Source of the DNA: Lepturacanthus savala
Lineage: Eukaryota > Chordata > Actinopteri > Scombriformes > Trichiuridae
NCBI GenBank assembly: GCA_030544235.1
Contig: CM060472.1
Span: 21,152,654-21,216,653, forward strand
Direction of reading: 5' to 3'
DNA: 64,000 nt
This document shows positions 36,836 through 49,361 of this stretch, piece by piece; position 1 is the stretch's first letter, and each line of letters begins with the position of its first letter. Position numbers and translations under genes: made by a program. Under the pieces are notes generated by a model. That model did no database searches. It was not told where the DNA came from and saw only the letters and a program-made list of their open reading frames with translations.

Positions 36836-38852
36836 CTTTCCTCAGTAGGAATAAGGAATTTTCCCAGCCATTCTACACTATGGTGATATTATCTTTACAT
36901 GATTTAAGGTCTGCTCTGCAGTAACTGAGTGATGTTCACCATTCTGCAATGTGATTCAAACAGAATATGAACAATCAGCCTGTCTGATGCATACGTTGTG
37001 TCATATGACTGATTGGCCTCTATTTTCTATACAAGCAAAAATTTTGCTTTTTAACTGCTTTTATATGCAAGGTAACTAACAGTTCTCAATTATTCTCACA
37101 ACATTACCACAGTTTTATATGACAAACTATAGAGTAACTGTAATAAGGAGTTTTTTTGCCATTCTATACTCAGACAGTAAAAGTGGAGGGATGCACTTTC
37201 ACTGCATCGTTGACCTGTTTTATCAGTAAGGTTATAAATGACCTTCAAAAGTGCAGGGCGCTGACGTAATGTTATGATGTTTGAAGGTTGTTTAGGGTGT
37301 TTTTTAACGCATTCTTTTATGTTTTATTGTCTTTTCTGCACATCATAAACCACAGTAGTTGGAAGCTAACAACACATAATAGTCATCAGTCATCCTAGCA
37401 GCTCTGTGAGGGTGTACTTAGTCAGAGCAGTGGTTTGAGGTATTTGGTAGTAAAAATAATAAACAATTGAGCTCTAGAACACCACTAATCAAAAGTTAAC
37501 TCTCGAACCAGGCCGACATGGTCTGATAAAAAACATTGATAACTTCTGAACCTTATATGATAGAAAGAAACTAAACTGTGTCTGAATGGTGAGATTCTCA
37601 GATGCGACTGGGGCCTGGATGAAGATCACAGCTGATTTTTACAGTGTGTTTGTTTTCTTTCAGCTTAGATAATGAGATGAGTTCAGAGCAGTATATGTCA
37701 CATATACCAAAAAAAGTGCTAAGCACAATATCCAATTAATGTCCGATGACCCACTGAGAAAAGGATTATTTGTACCTAACATACTAAAACACCTAAATAT
37801 CTTTTCACATTGAAACAATTGACTGTTGACCGTGGAGTTATATCAACAAAACATTTTTTTCACTAGTTATATTTGGTCAAATGCCAATGTGATACCCTCA
37901 CACATTTAATATTTAAACTGCATCAGAAAAAAGGTAGTTTCCCCTGAATCATATGATGTGTAAATGTTGGGCTTTTATGTGGGAAGATTAGCTATCACTA
38001 AATAATTATCAAATTATGAATATGAATGAATACTAATGAGGCACCACCCAGTATCAGGGATCAATAACCGTGGTTGTTGTCTTATGAAGGTATCATATAT
38101 CTATATACAATGAAGTAAATACAATGAATTTCAATTTGTGCACTGACCCATTTTAACCAACGTCATTACAATATTAAAAAATACAAAAACATATCTTTAA
38201 ACTATAAAAATATGTATTTACATTAATGAATTAACACTCATATCAATAAGGCACATAAGTCAAACAAAATCACTGAACAGCATGTGTGTATATTAAAGAC
38301 TCCAAAGGTTTGCAAGGATTAAGATGTGCAGAGGCTGGAGTAATCATGTGACGCTAGATGTCTCGATGGTATTCTGGTCATTTGCTCTAGTAATCTAAGT
38401 TAAAATACACACAATTTACTCTATAACTGCCCATATCTTCTGCCTTGTTATGTGAATAGTACATAAAATCACACCCTCACCCCTGCAATGTCTAATGGTT
38501 TGTAAGACTGCACTCTACAATTTTTGGTAACTGTCCTAAAACTGACAAGTACACCTTCATAACCCACTGACTGACCAGATGTTTGTTGGAGAGAAAATAT
38601 GTTGATGTTAAAATGTTGATGTTTGCACAGGACCAGGTCTATATTTATATTATGGGGCTCTACTCAGATATTGTAGCGTGATTTACAACTAAGAAATCCT
38701 AATTTATCTTATACTTCAGCTAGAGTGACCAGACGTCCTGAAAATTTCAGGACACTCAAACAGAATACTGAGTAGTTATTTTCTGTTTAACAATAAAACC
38801 AGTGTGTAAAGAGGTTGAGTGACTGCATGCAGCCCCGGCTTTTAATGCTCGG
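36836..38852. other. non-coding stretch, no gene seen
   Basis: AT-rich unique sequence, very few ORFs above 60 codons. Nothing recognised. Confidence 0.55.
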
Positions 38853-38969
38853 TCGATTGCACTCAGAACTCGACTTGAAATTTTCCAACATCCGAGGTAA
38901 AAGCGTTCTGAGTTCTGAGTTGAAGGGGCATTCTATTGTCAGATCTTTCCATCTTCCGAGTGCAATTGA
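38853..38969. repeat. inverted-repeat unit, possible small transposon
   Basis: TCGATTGCACTCAGAA (38853-38868) and TTCCGAGTGCAATTGA (38954-38969) pair at 14 of 16 positions. Inside, ACTCAGAACTCGACTT and TTCTGAGTTCTGAGTTGAAG form a second, imperfect inverted pair. The 117-bp span has the layout of a tiny non-autonomous DNA element; no target duplication was identified and no family is recognised. Confidence 0.5.
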
Positions 38970-41491
38970 ATGCAGCATAAGTGGCTGCAATGGCTACACG
39001 GTATATTTTTAGTATTTTCATTGATTTCAATCAACATGGCTGCTGTAGCAGAACCACAACATGCCATGACAGGTTTGAACATTAATCTTTTATTATTGTC
39101 GATGTCATCAGCAAGTACTTCTTTTCTTTTTTCCTTGATCTTTATTTGAAATGTCCACAAAAGCCTTAGAAACAACCTTAACAACCACAGATATATAATA
39201 AACATCCTTTTGTGTGAATGCGCAATGAAGTCAGCTCGACAGCCTCGCATTGAACATTTCCACATACATTCACCTCATGTTTTGGAACTTTGACCGTGTT
39301 CGGCATCTGAATTCATACCACTACAAAAAGTATAATATAGCCCCTGTGAAATGTTCAGGACCAAGAAGGCCTTCAAAGAGCAACTGATTGTGCCCTTTAT
39401 GAAGAAAGGCTTTTTTTTCATCCACATTAAAGGCAAACTATTCAAATGAAACTTTGTACAAACTAGTTTGTTTAAAGCTTCTGTAGCTGACTGATTATAC
39501 AGTTCACTTTGACCCACTAATGCAGAACAGAGGCCCATCACAAACTGTGGTGAAATGCGCAGCCGGCAAAGGAAATTGTAAAACTCCACAGGTTGACAAT
39601 GTTGCCTGAACACACTGTGCAGTAATTGCAGGGGGAGAGAAACGCCGCGAGAAGCCCTTTAGGTATTAATTGGTGTGCAAGTTTTCCTTTTCTTTCTTTC
39701 TTTTCTTTTTTTTTGCCGCAGCCATCCTGGCATGACGGTGCATCAGAGAGACAGATGAAGGTGAGCGCCGCGTGATTCACTGAGATTGCAACAGAAGCCT
39801 GAGACAAATATCTTCCATTCAAATGACACTTCAAAGCCGTGCAAAGACCGGGGATGTTGATATTCATGAATAATTTTTTTTGACAGTGGCTGACTTTGGG
39901 TGCCTTTTATCCCCCCCCCTCCCGGATAAACCAACAGAATATTGCATCACTTAATGTTTTATATTGTGCCGGAGGGGGTGTGTGTATGGAGTTGACACAT
40001 CTGAATGATTGATACGACTTCATCACGAGCGTCTTCGATCGGAAAAAATAAATGAAGGAGTCCGGAGCGATTGTTAATGAATTCCGCCTCAGGTGTTGAG
40101 TTCCAGGTGGCAGCGGTAAAGGCAGAGCAGAGACAAAACATTTTCGCTAGAAAGCGCATTATTTAAAGTACAAATGCAAAGTGACAACTCTAATGAAAAA
40201 AATTGTACATAAAACCCTGGATTAAAAGTACATGCAGCATTCATATTAATAAGTCTTAAAACAGTGTTTCCATCGCTTGACTGATTTGCCATAAGCGAGC
40301 CCCCACACTGCGCTTTATACCTGGGTTCATCAAAGCTTGTCACTCAATGTCACATTTGATCGTTTATCGATTACAATTATGCTCCTGAGTTCAAGATAAG
40401 TCATCAAACATTTCTTTTGTTCACAGAAAGAGAGAGAAAAAATAAACATGCAGTTTGAACATTTAATGCAGGGACACGGGATTAAAACTGCAAAAAGTGC
40501 ATTTTATAATCTTCTTTCTATTCTTTAAAATCAGAACATATGAGTCAAATTCTAGATCAAAATAAGAGATGAAAGAACATGTAAAGATTCATCAGAATTT
40601 AAATCTATTCCACAAAGCCCTAATCCTCATTAATATCTGAACATATGCTCTTTTATAGTGAAGCATTTAGAGACACACTGATGATTAAAATTGTATTCGA
40701 TATTTTATTTACACAACCCTTCATTTAAATGAGCTGAATCTTTTGGAATGTCGAGGATAATACAAGTGTCATATGAAGAACAGATGCACACAGTATTGTA
40801 AAGACAAAGGATATTTCAAAGTAGTAAAGATTAGCTTGCATCATTTTGTAATATATTAATATAATGATGTGCAACAGCATTCTGCTTTGGAAGCATCGAA
40901 CTACATGCGAGTTCCTGAGCCTCTGTGGTAATGAGTTCATAACTGGAGCATTATTTCTCTCTCAGACATGCAGATGCTGCATCTTTTTTTGCGACCAGAG
41001 AATTTCTCATACTTGTTTCTAAAGTGTGAACATTCAAACAAGCCAGTGGACAGGCTGCTCGTTTCACAGTTTAAAAGATTTTAAAAGTAACAGGGTGTGC
41101 TTCAGAGTTCAGTGTTTTATTACTCTTTTTTTGTGCCCACAGATTGCATCATTTGCATATTTTCTCATAAGCATATTCTTTATTGTTTGACGCTTCTGTT
41201 CGCCTGCTGTTATCTGCTGTATTGTGTAATTCTATTGCTCGTACGCTTTTATATTTTGCATTCATATTCCTCCACTGAATATATTATATTTATTAATTAA
41301 TTGGCAGTGATTATCCCATATACACTTATATTATTAATGCAATGGTCACACATGTATTTAGTACTCATACCAATGACCTGGAAACAGCAGCTGATAAAAC
41401 AACCTCTACTTACTCTGCTTACTTGTTTATTCTGTTGTTTTTAACAATATCTCATTGTTTCATTCTGAAAATGAATTTATTACTGTACATA
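38970..41491. other. non-coding stretch with candidate regulatory block
   Basis: Overlapping minus ORFs of 60-112 codons (38939-39265, 39275-39613, 39538-39867, 40089-40343) have no recognisable domains. The 39540-40330 part is more complex than its flanks, holds a GATATTCATGAATAAT motif near 39860 and a C-rich run at 39912-39922, and contains no recognised repeat: a candidate conserved non-coding element. A CTTT-rich tract lies at about 39690-39715. Confidence 0.35.
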
Positions 41492-41886
41492 CACTACCCT
41501 TCAAAAGTTAATTGACCACCATGAGTTGTAAAATGAATAGAAAATATAGTCAAGACATTGACAAGGTTACAAATAATGATTTGTATTTGAAATAATATTT
41601 TTTTCATTCAAAAATGTTACTAAAACTGCTAAACTAAGGTTTTCTAATCATCCATTACCCTTTTGGACCAATGAGCAAACACATTGTTCCATTAGAACAC
41701 TGGACTGATAGTTGCTGGAAATGGGCCTCAAAACACATATGTAGATATTGCACCAAAAATCAAACATTTGCAGCTAGAATAGTCATTTACCACTTCAGCA
41801 ATGTATAGAGTGCATTTATGATTAGTTTAAAGTTCACTTTATTGAAAAAAACAGTGCTTTTCTTTAAAAACTTTTGAACGGTAGTG
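41492..41886 (-). mobile_element. Tc1-like deletion derivative, copy 2
   Basis: 395 bp with nearly perfect 18-bp terminal inverted repeats: CACTACCCTTCAAAAGTT (41492-41509) and AACTTTTGAACGGTAGTG (41869-41886), one mismatch. A TA precedes the left end; the right flank reads CA, so the TA duplication is degraded on one side. The right two thirds match copies 1 and 3 in reverse. The left third (CACCATGAGTTGTAAAATGA, AAGACATTGACAAGG) is absent from them and recalls the 5' end of longer Tc1 elements, suggesting a different internal deletion. No transposase remains. Confidence 0.9.
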
Positions 41887-44664
41887 CACATACATATACA
41901 GTATTTAACCCATTAAAGCCTATGAGCCTTTAAGTCTATGACTGTCATTTTATACTTAAAATAAAAAATGGAAATGATAGACAAATTTTTACCCCCAGAA
42001 TTAATTTTGTACATAGTTTTTTGTTTATAGGCATCTTTGTGCAAACAGAAACTATAACAGCCATTAAAATGCTATTTTCTTCAAAGAAAATAGTACAAAA
42101 TGGGAAAAAATATAGATATATAACATGATTGTTAATGACTCAATTAATTTAATTATATGCATATAATCTTTGAAAAAATTCAGGGCTTAAATGGGTTAAG
42201 TATAAAAAGACAGTCATAGAATTAGTGGCTCTTAGGCCTAAATGGGTTAATATGCATATGGAAGCAAAGAAAACTTCATCTCAGTTTAAAAAATATATAG
42301 AGAAAACAGAATTATATGACTTTTTATACCCATAGTCGTATAAATAAATTCCACCAATAATAACCTAAATGATATTAAAGACCAAAACTGTGTCTGCCGA
42401 GATGATAACTGATTCTGCCTGCTGGAGTTTGTAAAGCGTCTCTTATTAATAGCCTGTAACTCTGTATTGCATTTGATACTGATGAAAAGGCTTCGGTTCG
42501 ATGCAGAACTGAGTTCATTACTGCTCTCAGCAAGTGTTGGAATATGAATATTTGGGCTGGAGACACACCAGAGAATTATCGCACTGATTTCCATCAGAAT
42601 TTCTCATTTGAGCGATCAGATGTGGTCACCTATAATGATGCAGTAGAGTGAGAGGGGAGACTAATAACAGACTGATCTAAATTATGCAAAGGTAAAATGT
42701 TCAGCGAGGAGGTCATTATTTCAAAATAAACCCGGCAGGCTGATTCATCCGGCAACACAGTATATTTTGCAAAAACATTCGCTGGACATTATTAAACTAA
42801 CTACACAGCTACTTGCGAAAGAAATCAGTAATTGAACACAAACAATTTTGATTTAAAAAACATTTTATTGCTTCTGCTATATTAAATAGTCTGTTAAACT
42901 CCATGGTTGAGCATAACTGTGCCCATAGCATTGGCTTCTTATTCATAGCAGCAGTCTCCTATTTAGAAATAACAGACCATCGGATGCCAGAATTCATCAG
43001 ATTTGAGTATTCAACAAAGCAGGGTAATAAAAGGAAGATATAAAACATCTGGTCCAGTTATTATTCTGTAATTTCTATGATGAATTTACCCATCTCCAGA
43101 TTTATTGAAGCAATGTGCCATCTTAACAGACACTTATCATAGTTTGAAAAAAATAAAAAAACAAGTAAAAAAAAAAGATCCGCCATCGGTCAGACCGCAG
43201 AAAACCCACCCGTCGTGGATCCAGCCCACAGTAATCACATTTAATCAAGTCCCCAGCTGGGGTGACAGTGACTTTGTGATGAGGAGGACGGTTGCCGAGA
43301 GACGAGCGGCACCTTGATAAATGATAACTGGCTGCTCATCAGGTGCAGAGAACGGCATGCCGTCCAAGCGGATCCACACAGCTGTGGATTGACATTATGG
43401 GAATGGACAGATGTGGGGATGAAACGTTCCACACACAGGGGGCAGGAGACAGTAGCCGCTAAATACTGTTTACAGCCCAATGCCGGCATGGGAGCACTGC
43501 CCCTGCTCGGCCCTTCTTTTTTTTATCTATAGCGAGCTCTGGATTAATCCTGAAAATTAAAGACATTTGCTTTGTTTCGGGATGTTTAATATTATGCTGG
43601 TTGGTTATGGGTAGAATAGAGGTGAATAAAGGTGGGTAGAATAGCCAAAGATTATACTTGGAGGCAGGGGCACAGATAGAATTTTGGAACTGAGGGAGAC
43701 CAAATACATACACGCGCACACACACGTATATGTGTACTGAAGCTCCAATATACATTCCAATTATGAGTTTTCTAACTAAATGAGCAGTGGCAGTCAACAT
43801 TATTATATAAAAAAAGTAAAATATTATAGATATTCACCTACAGCCTAGAATGCTGGTATTTTACATTTAGCCTACCCGAAGCCCAAATGCCTCGATATTA
43901 TTTTCAGACTAGCTACTTAAAACAAGTATTGCCACATCTAGGAAAGGCAACGAGCCTTGGATATTGGATTTATATCTTTTGGTTCTTGAAAGAAAAAAAA
44001 ACAGATTTTTTTGTTTGCTTCCCTGGCTCAATAGATAAATCACCACTTACTCTTTGAATTAATCATTCAGCCATTTACATCAGCTTCCTGCAGCAGGCAC
44101 AGGCAATGTGTGCTCATGTTTGCTCCTCTAGGACCACACATGGATCGAGATGATGCGTTATTGGAAGTCGGAACTCGGAGCGCTGAAGAACATAACATCA
44201 GAACTGAGTGCTTCCCATCTTAAAAACTGGGATATCATTGAATACAGAATGAAAGAGAAAGGATATTAATGGCCCAAAAGGAAAACCCCAACGTTTGTAC
44301 TTGTATAGATGCTAGATTTCAGTGCTTCTTTGATTTCAAACTTCAGATTTACGAGTACAATTGAACACGCCTCGTTGCGGAAACACCGCTGATCAGTTTC
44401 TCCTTTATTTAACCTGTTGGACGACTTACATAGGGACAGTGTGGGAGAGAGGGACAGATCGGCGTGACTGTAAATGTATCTGTCTATCTGCGCCCATGCT
44501 TGGAGGTGAAGGTAGTCATCAAAAGGCCTCAGGATACCAGGCAATAGCAGCTCATCCCCTCATCTGGGGTTTTCTAAATGTAAGGTAGCTGCTAACAAAT
44601 CTCCACAACTTAGTTTATGCCCAGTACATTATTCTATCTTCTCAATGTGACCTGTTATCACTGC
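41887..44664. other. non-coding stretch with candidate regulatory block
   Basis: AT-rich DNA, including a repeated AAATGGGTTAA motif (42187 and 42239), then a GC-richer, complex block at 43180-43520 that holds overlapping ORFs on both strands without domains. A purine/pyrimidine CA-TA tract lies at 43708-43736. GTCGGAACTCGGAG at 44167-44180 recalls the inverted-repeat unit at 38853 only weakly. Confidence 0.4.
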
Positions 44665-44978
44665 CCCTAAAGCGACAGCGTCAAACTCAATTTCATCCCA
44701 TGTTTGCCCTCAAAAGGCCAAATGTGAAGATTATATAATTGTAACTACCTGTTATCATATTACATAGTTACCCCTCCATTCATAATACTGTGTAGAAATG
44801 TAGAAATGTAGAAATTAATGTTAGATTTTTGTTATGGCTTTAATGTCCAATTTTTAAAAACATGGAAATCATCATATAAATCATGCAAGTGTGTGAAGGC
44901 TCTTGAGGGGCCACATAAAATAAGGTGCTAGGCTGGATTTGGCCCATGGGCCTTGAGTTTGACACACCTGCCCTAAAG
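44665..44978. mobile_element. hAT-type non-autonomous element with 8-bp target duplication
   Basis: A 298-bp element (44673-44970) lies between two copies of CCCTAAAG (44665-44672 and 44971-44978). The inner part of the terminal inverted repeats is strong (GTCAAACTCAA / TTGAGTTTGAC); the outer bases are diverged. The right end carries GGATTTGGCCCATGGGCC, a block I recall from fish hAT elements that end in TTGAGTTTGACAC. A three-unit GTAGAAAT tandem (44792-44815) sits inside. There is no transposase. Confidence 0.88.
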
Positions 44979-46744
44979 ACTTTGGGTTCTTCAGTCTAGA
45001 GTATAGAACAAAAGTAAAATATAATGTGAAGACATTATTTTCTATGCTCAGAACATTTATTTGATTATCTACTTTGACCTGCTTTTCTCTCTTTAATGTT
45101 TTCAGTGATTTTCCTTATGAGTGAGGACAACAGAAAATAAAAAAGAGGCTCCTGAGGGCCAGTAAAAGCAGCCTCCTCCAGGATGGCCTGTTACCGAATT
45201 ACCACTCGATTCCCCGAAGCATCTCCTCCGGCCCAGGTGGCCCGGCCCTTTAATGCATTTACTGGCAGAGGCGAGGAGGGGGGCACGCTGACAGGAAGAG
45301 TCAACTTTCTCATAGATGGTAATAAGGGAAGGAGAAAGGAGCCTCCAGCCCACTTCTAAACCCTACTGTAGAGGGCAGGGCTGCCAGAAAGTAGGAAGCC
45401 ATGGTGAGCGCCTGTGGGATTGGTGGGATTATAATGGCTTTTGGAAAGGATGAGAGGTACAGATGGGCTGTGGGAGGAAACTAGGTCCAGACCCAGCAAC
45501 CGACGGCGGACTTCACTTGTGGAGACGGTTGCGTCTCGCACAGTAGTGCATCATAAATCCAATTAAGCACTCAAATCCAAATGAACACATGCACAAACAC
45601 GAACAGAGGCGCACAACGGCAGCGGGACCATACTGCAAGTACAGAAATATTTGTTCTGAGACGCGAAGGAAAACGTTCCACATTCATCCGTGTTCCTGGA
45701 GTATTAAAAATCCAAGAGCCAACAAATGTTTTCTTCTTAGTCTTCTGTTTGTGGCCTTCTTGCGAGAGTTGTTCTTCAAAAAGTCATATTAAACTGCAGT
45801 TCTAAATCACGAAGACACACACAAACAGCCCAGAGCTCTCAGACAGAGACTATCTCCAACACTTTCATATCATTTGAGGTCAGAAAGCCCCTCAAAAAAT
45901 CAATATCTGGCATTTTTCCATCACTGTCCCAACTACTGCAATTTCATATGTTAGCTGCCAAGAATCAATCTCCAGGGAAACTCCTCTGAGGAACTCGGTG
46001 TCTTATTGCAAGGGATGGAGTTTCCTTCTTTACACGAATTGATGGGAAAATGATTTATAGGAAAAGAAAAGTTAGAACTGAGCTAAATCTGTGTTTATTC
46101 CTAAACTAAACTTTCTTTGTGTGTGAGTTTTGGCCACTACTTTCCTATAGAACATTGTTGTAAGAGAGTGTGATTTTGCATCATTTTTGATCACTGGTTT
46201 TATAGATCATCTGTTTTGTCACACAGTAGGTAAAGGGCGAGAGGTCAGGGAAGTTCGGGCAATGCTCAGATACTTTTATTGACTCAACAAGACGTTTAAC
46301 AAAATAGAGGGGAAAAAGACCATAAAACCAACAAAACTTGAAGTATAATTGGCAACTTCTAGAAAACTGCAGCCTCTGAGCAAGCTGCCACCTGCTCTAT
46401 TCATCCTCACTTCTGAGTGGCAGGTACCTCCTCCTCTTCTCCACTCTGGACCACACCACCTGCTTAGGTGGGTATGTGGGTGAACCAAACCCAGGAGGGA
46501 GCTCTCACAGCATCTATATAAACTTATACACAGTTCCTCCAGTTTTTTGTGATTTTGTGATCGCGATGGTAATCAGAAATATATTGCACATTTTTGCATT
46601 TACGTTGCATAATTCTTCACTTCTCTCAGTGGACTTCTTTGCAGTGCACTCCAATTCAGTGGCACAAAATGAGAGACAGTAGTACTGTCCCAAATCAAAC
46701 ACTGCTGCTGCACACTTGATATAATATACTAAGATAATCTCTCA
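44979..46744. other. non-coding stretch, no gene seen
   Basis: Mixed composition. ORFs up to 83 codons (45102-45353 minus) have no recognisable domain. No repeat recognised. Confidence 0.5.
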
Positions 46745-47092
46745 TCCCATCTCATCTTCTATACCTGCTTATTCCTCATTAGGGTCACAGGGGTCTGATG
46801 GAGCCTATCCCAGCGCATTACGGTGAGAGGCAGGGATACACCCCAGATGGTCGCCAGCCAATCGTGGGGCACACACACCATTCACTCACACACTCACACC
46901 TACGGGCAATTTAGAGTCACCAATTAACCTCAGAATGTTTTTGGACTGTAGGAGGAAGCCAGAGAACCCGGAGAGAACCCACTCAGACACAGGGAGAACA
47001 TGCAAACTGCACACAGAAAGGTCCCAGACCAAGATGTTGAGCCATCTTGCTGTGAGCCAACAGTGCTAACCACTGCCTCACTGTGTCACCCC
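46745..47092 (-). mobile_element. tRNA-derived SINE, copy 2
   Basis: Reverse-strand copy of the SINE at 36509 and 51421. It shares the CTATACCTGCTTATTCCTCA terminus, GAGAGGCAGGGATACACCCC, GGGCAATTTAGAGTCACCAA and ATGTTTTTGGACTGTAGGAG. The B-box position (near 47037-47047) has decayed to GATGTTGAGCC. No convincing target duplication was found. Confidence 0.85.
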
Positions 47093-49056
47093 AATATAAA
47101 TTTAAATACACAAATAATAATTATAGCCTGCAAACAGCTCATAAAAAATGTAATTTACCCCAGAACAGTTTCTTCTAGAATCCCCAAATTCCCACAGATA
47201 CACACCCAGTCCACAGAGCAAACCTGAAACAAGTCATCTGATTACTTAATTAATCCATGGAATAATCAGTAGAGTACTCAATTACTGAAATAACCGTCAG
47301 CTACAGCCCTAACCGAAATGGGAACAAAGGTCAAGTTCTATGATAAATATCACCAAAATAGCTGAAATTGTATTGAAAAGTTTCTAAAGTTTTTAAAAAA
47401 GCATTTATAAGATCTTGCCTAGGCTTATTAAAGGCTAGAATTTAAAGTCTGAACCTGTCCAACAAAAAAAGAAAGATAACTAAAAAACTAAAACAAGAAA
47501 AAAAACACAAGGAATGCTGCATCTCATTTTCACTTTGATTTCCCCAAGCCGCGTGTGCAGCTTACAGTGCTGGTAATTGGTTTGATAAGTGATGATAAAT
47601 GGTGCGGTATTTGTGGGGAACAATTGAACGAAATCGCGGGGAGGAAAAGCAGCTCAGATCTTTACAGCCCGCAGCCAGCTATTCTCCCCCCACTTTCGCA
47701 TGTCTGATTCACTCTCTGGGATGTTGGGGTGCCAGGGGAAAAAAAAAACTCAGCTTTATTGCCTTCCCGGCATCAATTTAATGTCTCATAAAGAATTTAA
47801 AAAAACACAGCAGGCATAACAGGCTGAAAAATCATCTCAATGCAAAATGCAAACTACATTCATGTTTAATCCCCCCCGCCTCATCTCAAGTGTTTTAGAA
47901 CATCGAGTCCCGATGTCAGGAAGGTGTTTTGCATTCGCAGGCACAAAGGAAGGCTGCAGTCTGTGTTACAGAATTGGGCAGATTGATCGTACATATAAGC
48001 GTAATGCATTGTTAGGTAAACAACCGCTCTGTCTGACGCCTCGCTAGCATGGCAATTTAATCACACCAAGAGTAAATATATGAATTCCTGCCCCTGAACA
48101 CTCATTAAGGATGCTCACCATACGGCTCCTTCCTGGAATGAGGCATTTGCGGCTTCGGCAGCGAGAGCAATGACCATCATTCATGCTGCCAGCCTTCATT
48201 GCCTGGTGGTGTGTTTAGCCACACATACTTGAGATTTGGGAGAAAGGAATGGCAATTGTACTTTATCATCCCCGGGGAGAGATTTGCCTTGAAAATCACC
48301 TGCGAGTGATCAATAACTCGTGCAGACAAGCAAAGCGCTCCATCCACGCACCACCCACACATCCCCCGTCCAGTACTTCTGACTGCGTATGTATTGTGGG
48401 AGAAGATAACTGTTGCGGCGTAACATTATTTCAAAAATAAGATGAAACAGTCATCTGGAGGAAATAAGCTCTCGCAGGCGAGAAAAAACTAAATATTAAT
48501 CAAAATGACAATAAACGAGACCCGTACTTACTCAGAATAACATATTGCAATACATCTGCAGCAACATTAATGACCGCATTTACATATTTCACCCCTCCCC
48601 CCACCCCCTTGTTCGGGAGTGTGATATATTGGTAGAAGTTTCTGCCATATGTCTCCTTCATTTCCACCTCAGAGACAGAGTTTCATGCAGACTGACTGAC
48701 AATCGTGCAGTTTGCTCAGAAAGCCTGCAGTCATGTCAGTCCGACCAGAAGGGAAGCGCTGGTGTTTCCTGACAACACAAAATGAACAATGCGGCAGTCA
48801 CAGCCTGCTGACAGTTATGGAACCAACCTCAGTTCTTTTCCACTTTAATGGCACAGTCACTACATGTGTTCTGACAAAATATCTATTTTTACTTTCACGG
48901 CAGCTTAGGATACAACGAAGCACAGCGCTTCGTTGTATAACAGTTTGCAAAATAAGAACATTGATCTCGGCTTGCTAATTTAAATCCGTATTTCTTGGAC
49001 TGCGCAGGTTGACAACCTTCTTTCTTTTCGTCTGGGTGGTAGTGGGCAGAATTATA
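47093..49056. other. non-coding stretch with candidate regulatory block
   Basis: 47530-48420 is complex, non-repetitive and GC-richer than the flanks, with TAAT cores and no domain-bearing ORF: a candidate conserved non-coding block. C-rich runs occur at 47869-47880 and 48592-48609. A perfect 12-bp hairpin is listed separately. Confidence 0.35.
48910..48938. repeat. 12-bp perfect hairpin
   Basis: ATACAACGAAGC (48910-48921) and GCTTCGTTGTAT (48927-48938) are exactly complementary around a 5-nt loop. It is an isolated structure in otherwise unique sequence; it is too short for a miRNA precursor by itself. Confidence 0.9.
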
Positions 49057-49361
49057 CATTACCATTCAAAAGTTTGGGAACTTAGAAATTTCCTTATTTT
49101 TGAAAGAAAAGCGCTGTTTTTTTCAATGAAGATAACTTTAAACTACTCACAAATACACTCTATACATTGCTAATATGGTAAATCATTCTGGCTTCTGTTT
49201 TTGGTGCAATATCTACATAGGTGTATAGAGGCCCATTTCCAACTGGATATCACTCCAGGGTTCCAATGGTATAATGTGTTTGCTCATTGCATCAGAAGGC
49301 TAATGCATGGTTAGAAAACCCTTGTACAACCATGTTAGCACAGCTGAAAACAGTTTAGCAG
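49057..49361 (+). mobile_element. Tc1-like deletion derivative, copy 3 (3'-truncated)
   Basis: Begins after TA with CATTACCATTCAAAAGTTTGG and follows copy 1 closely through AAGATAACTTTAAACTACT, TTTTGGTGCAATATCTACAT, TGCATCAGAAGGCTAATG and GCTGAAAACAGTTTAGC. The right terminal repeat expected after that point is missing, so the element is truncated at about 49361. Confidence 0.87.
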
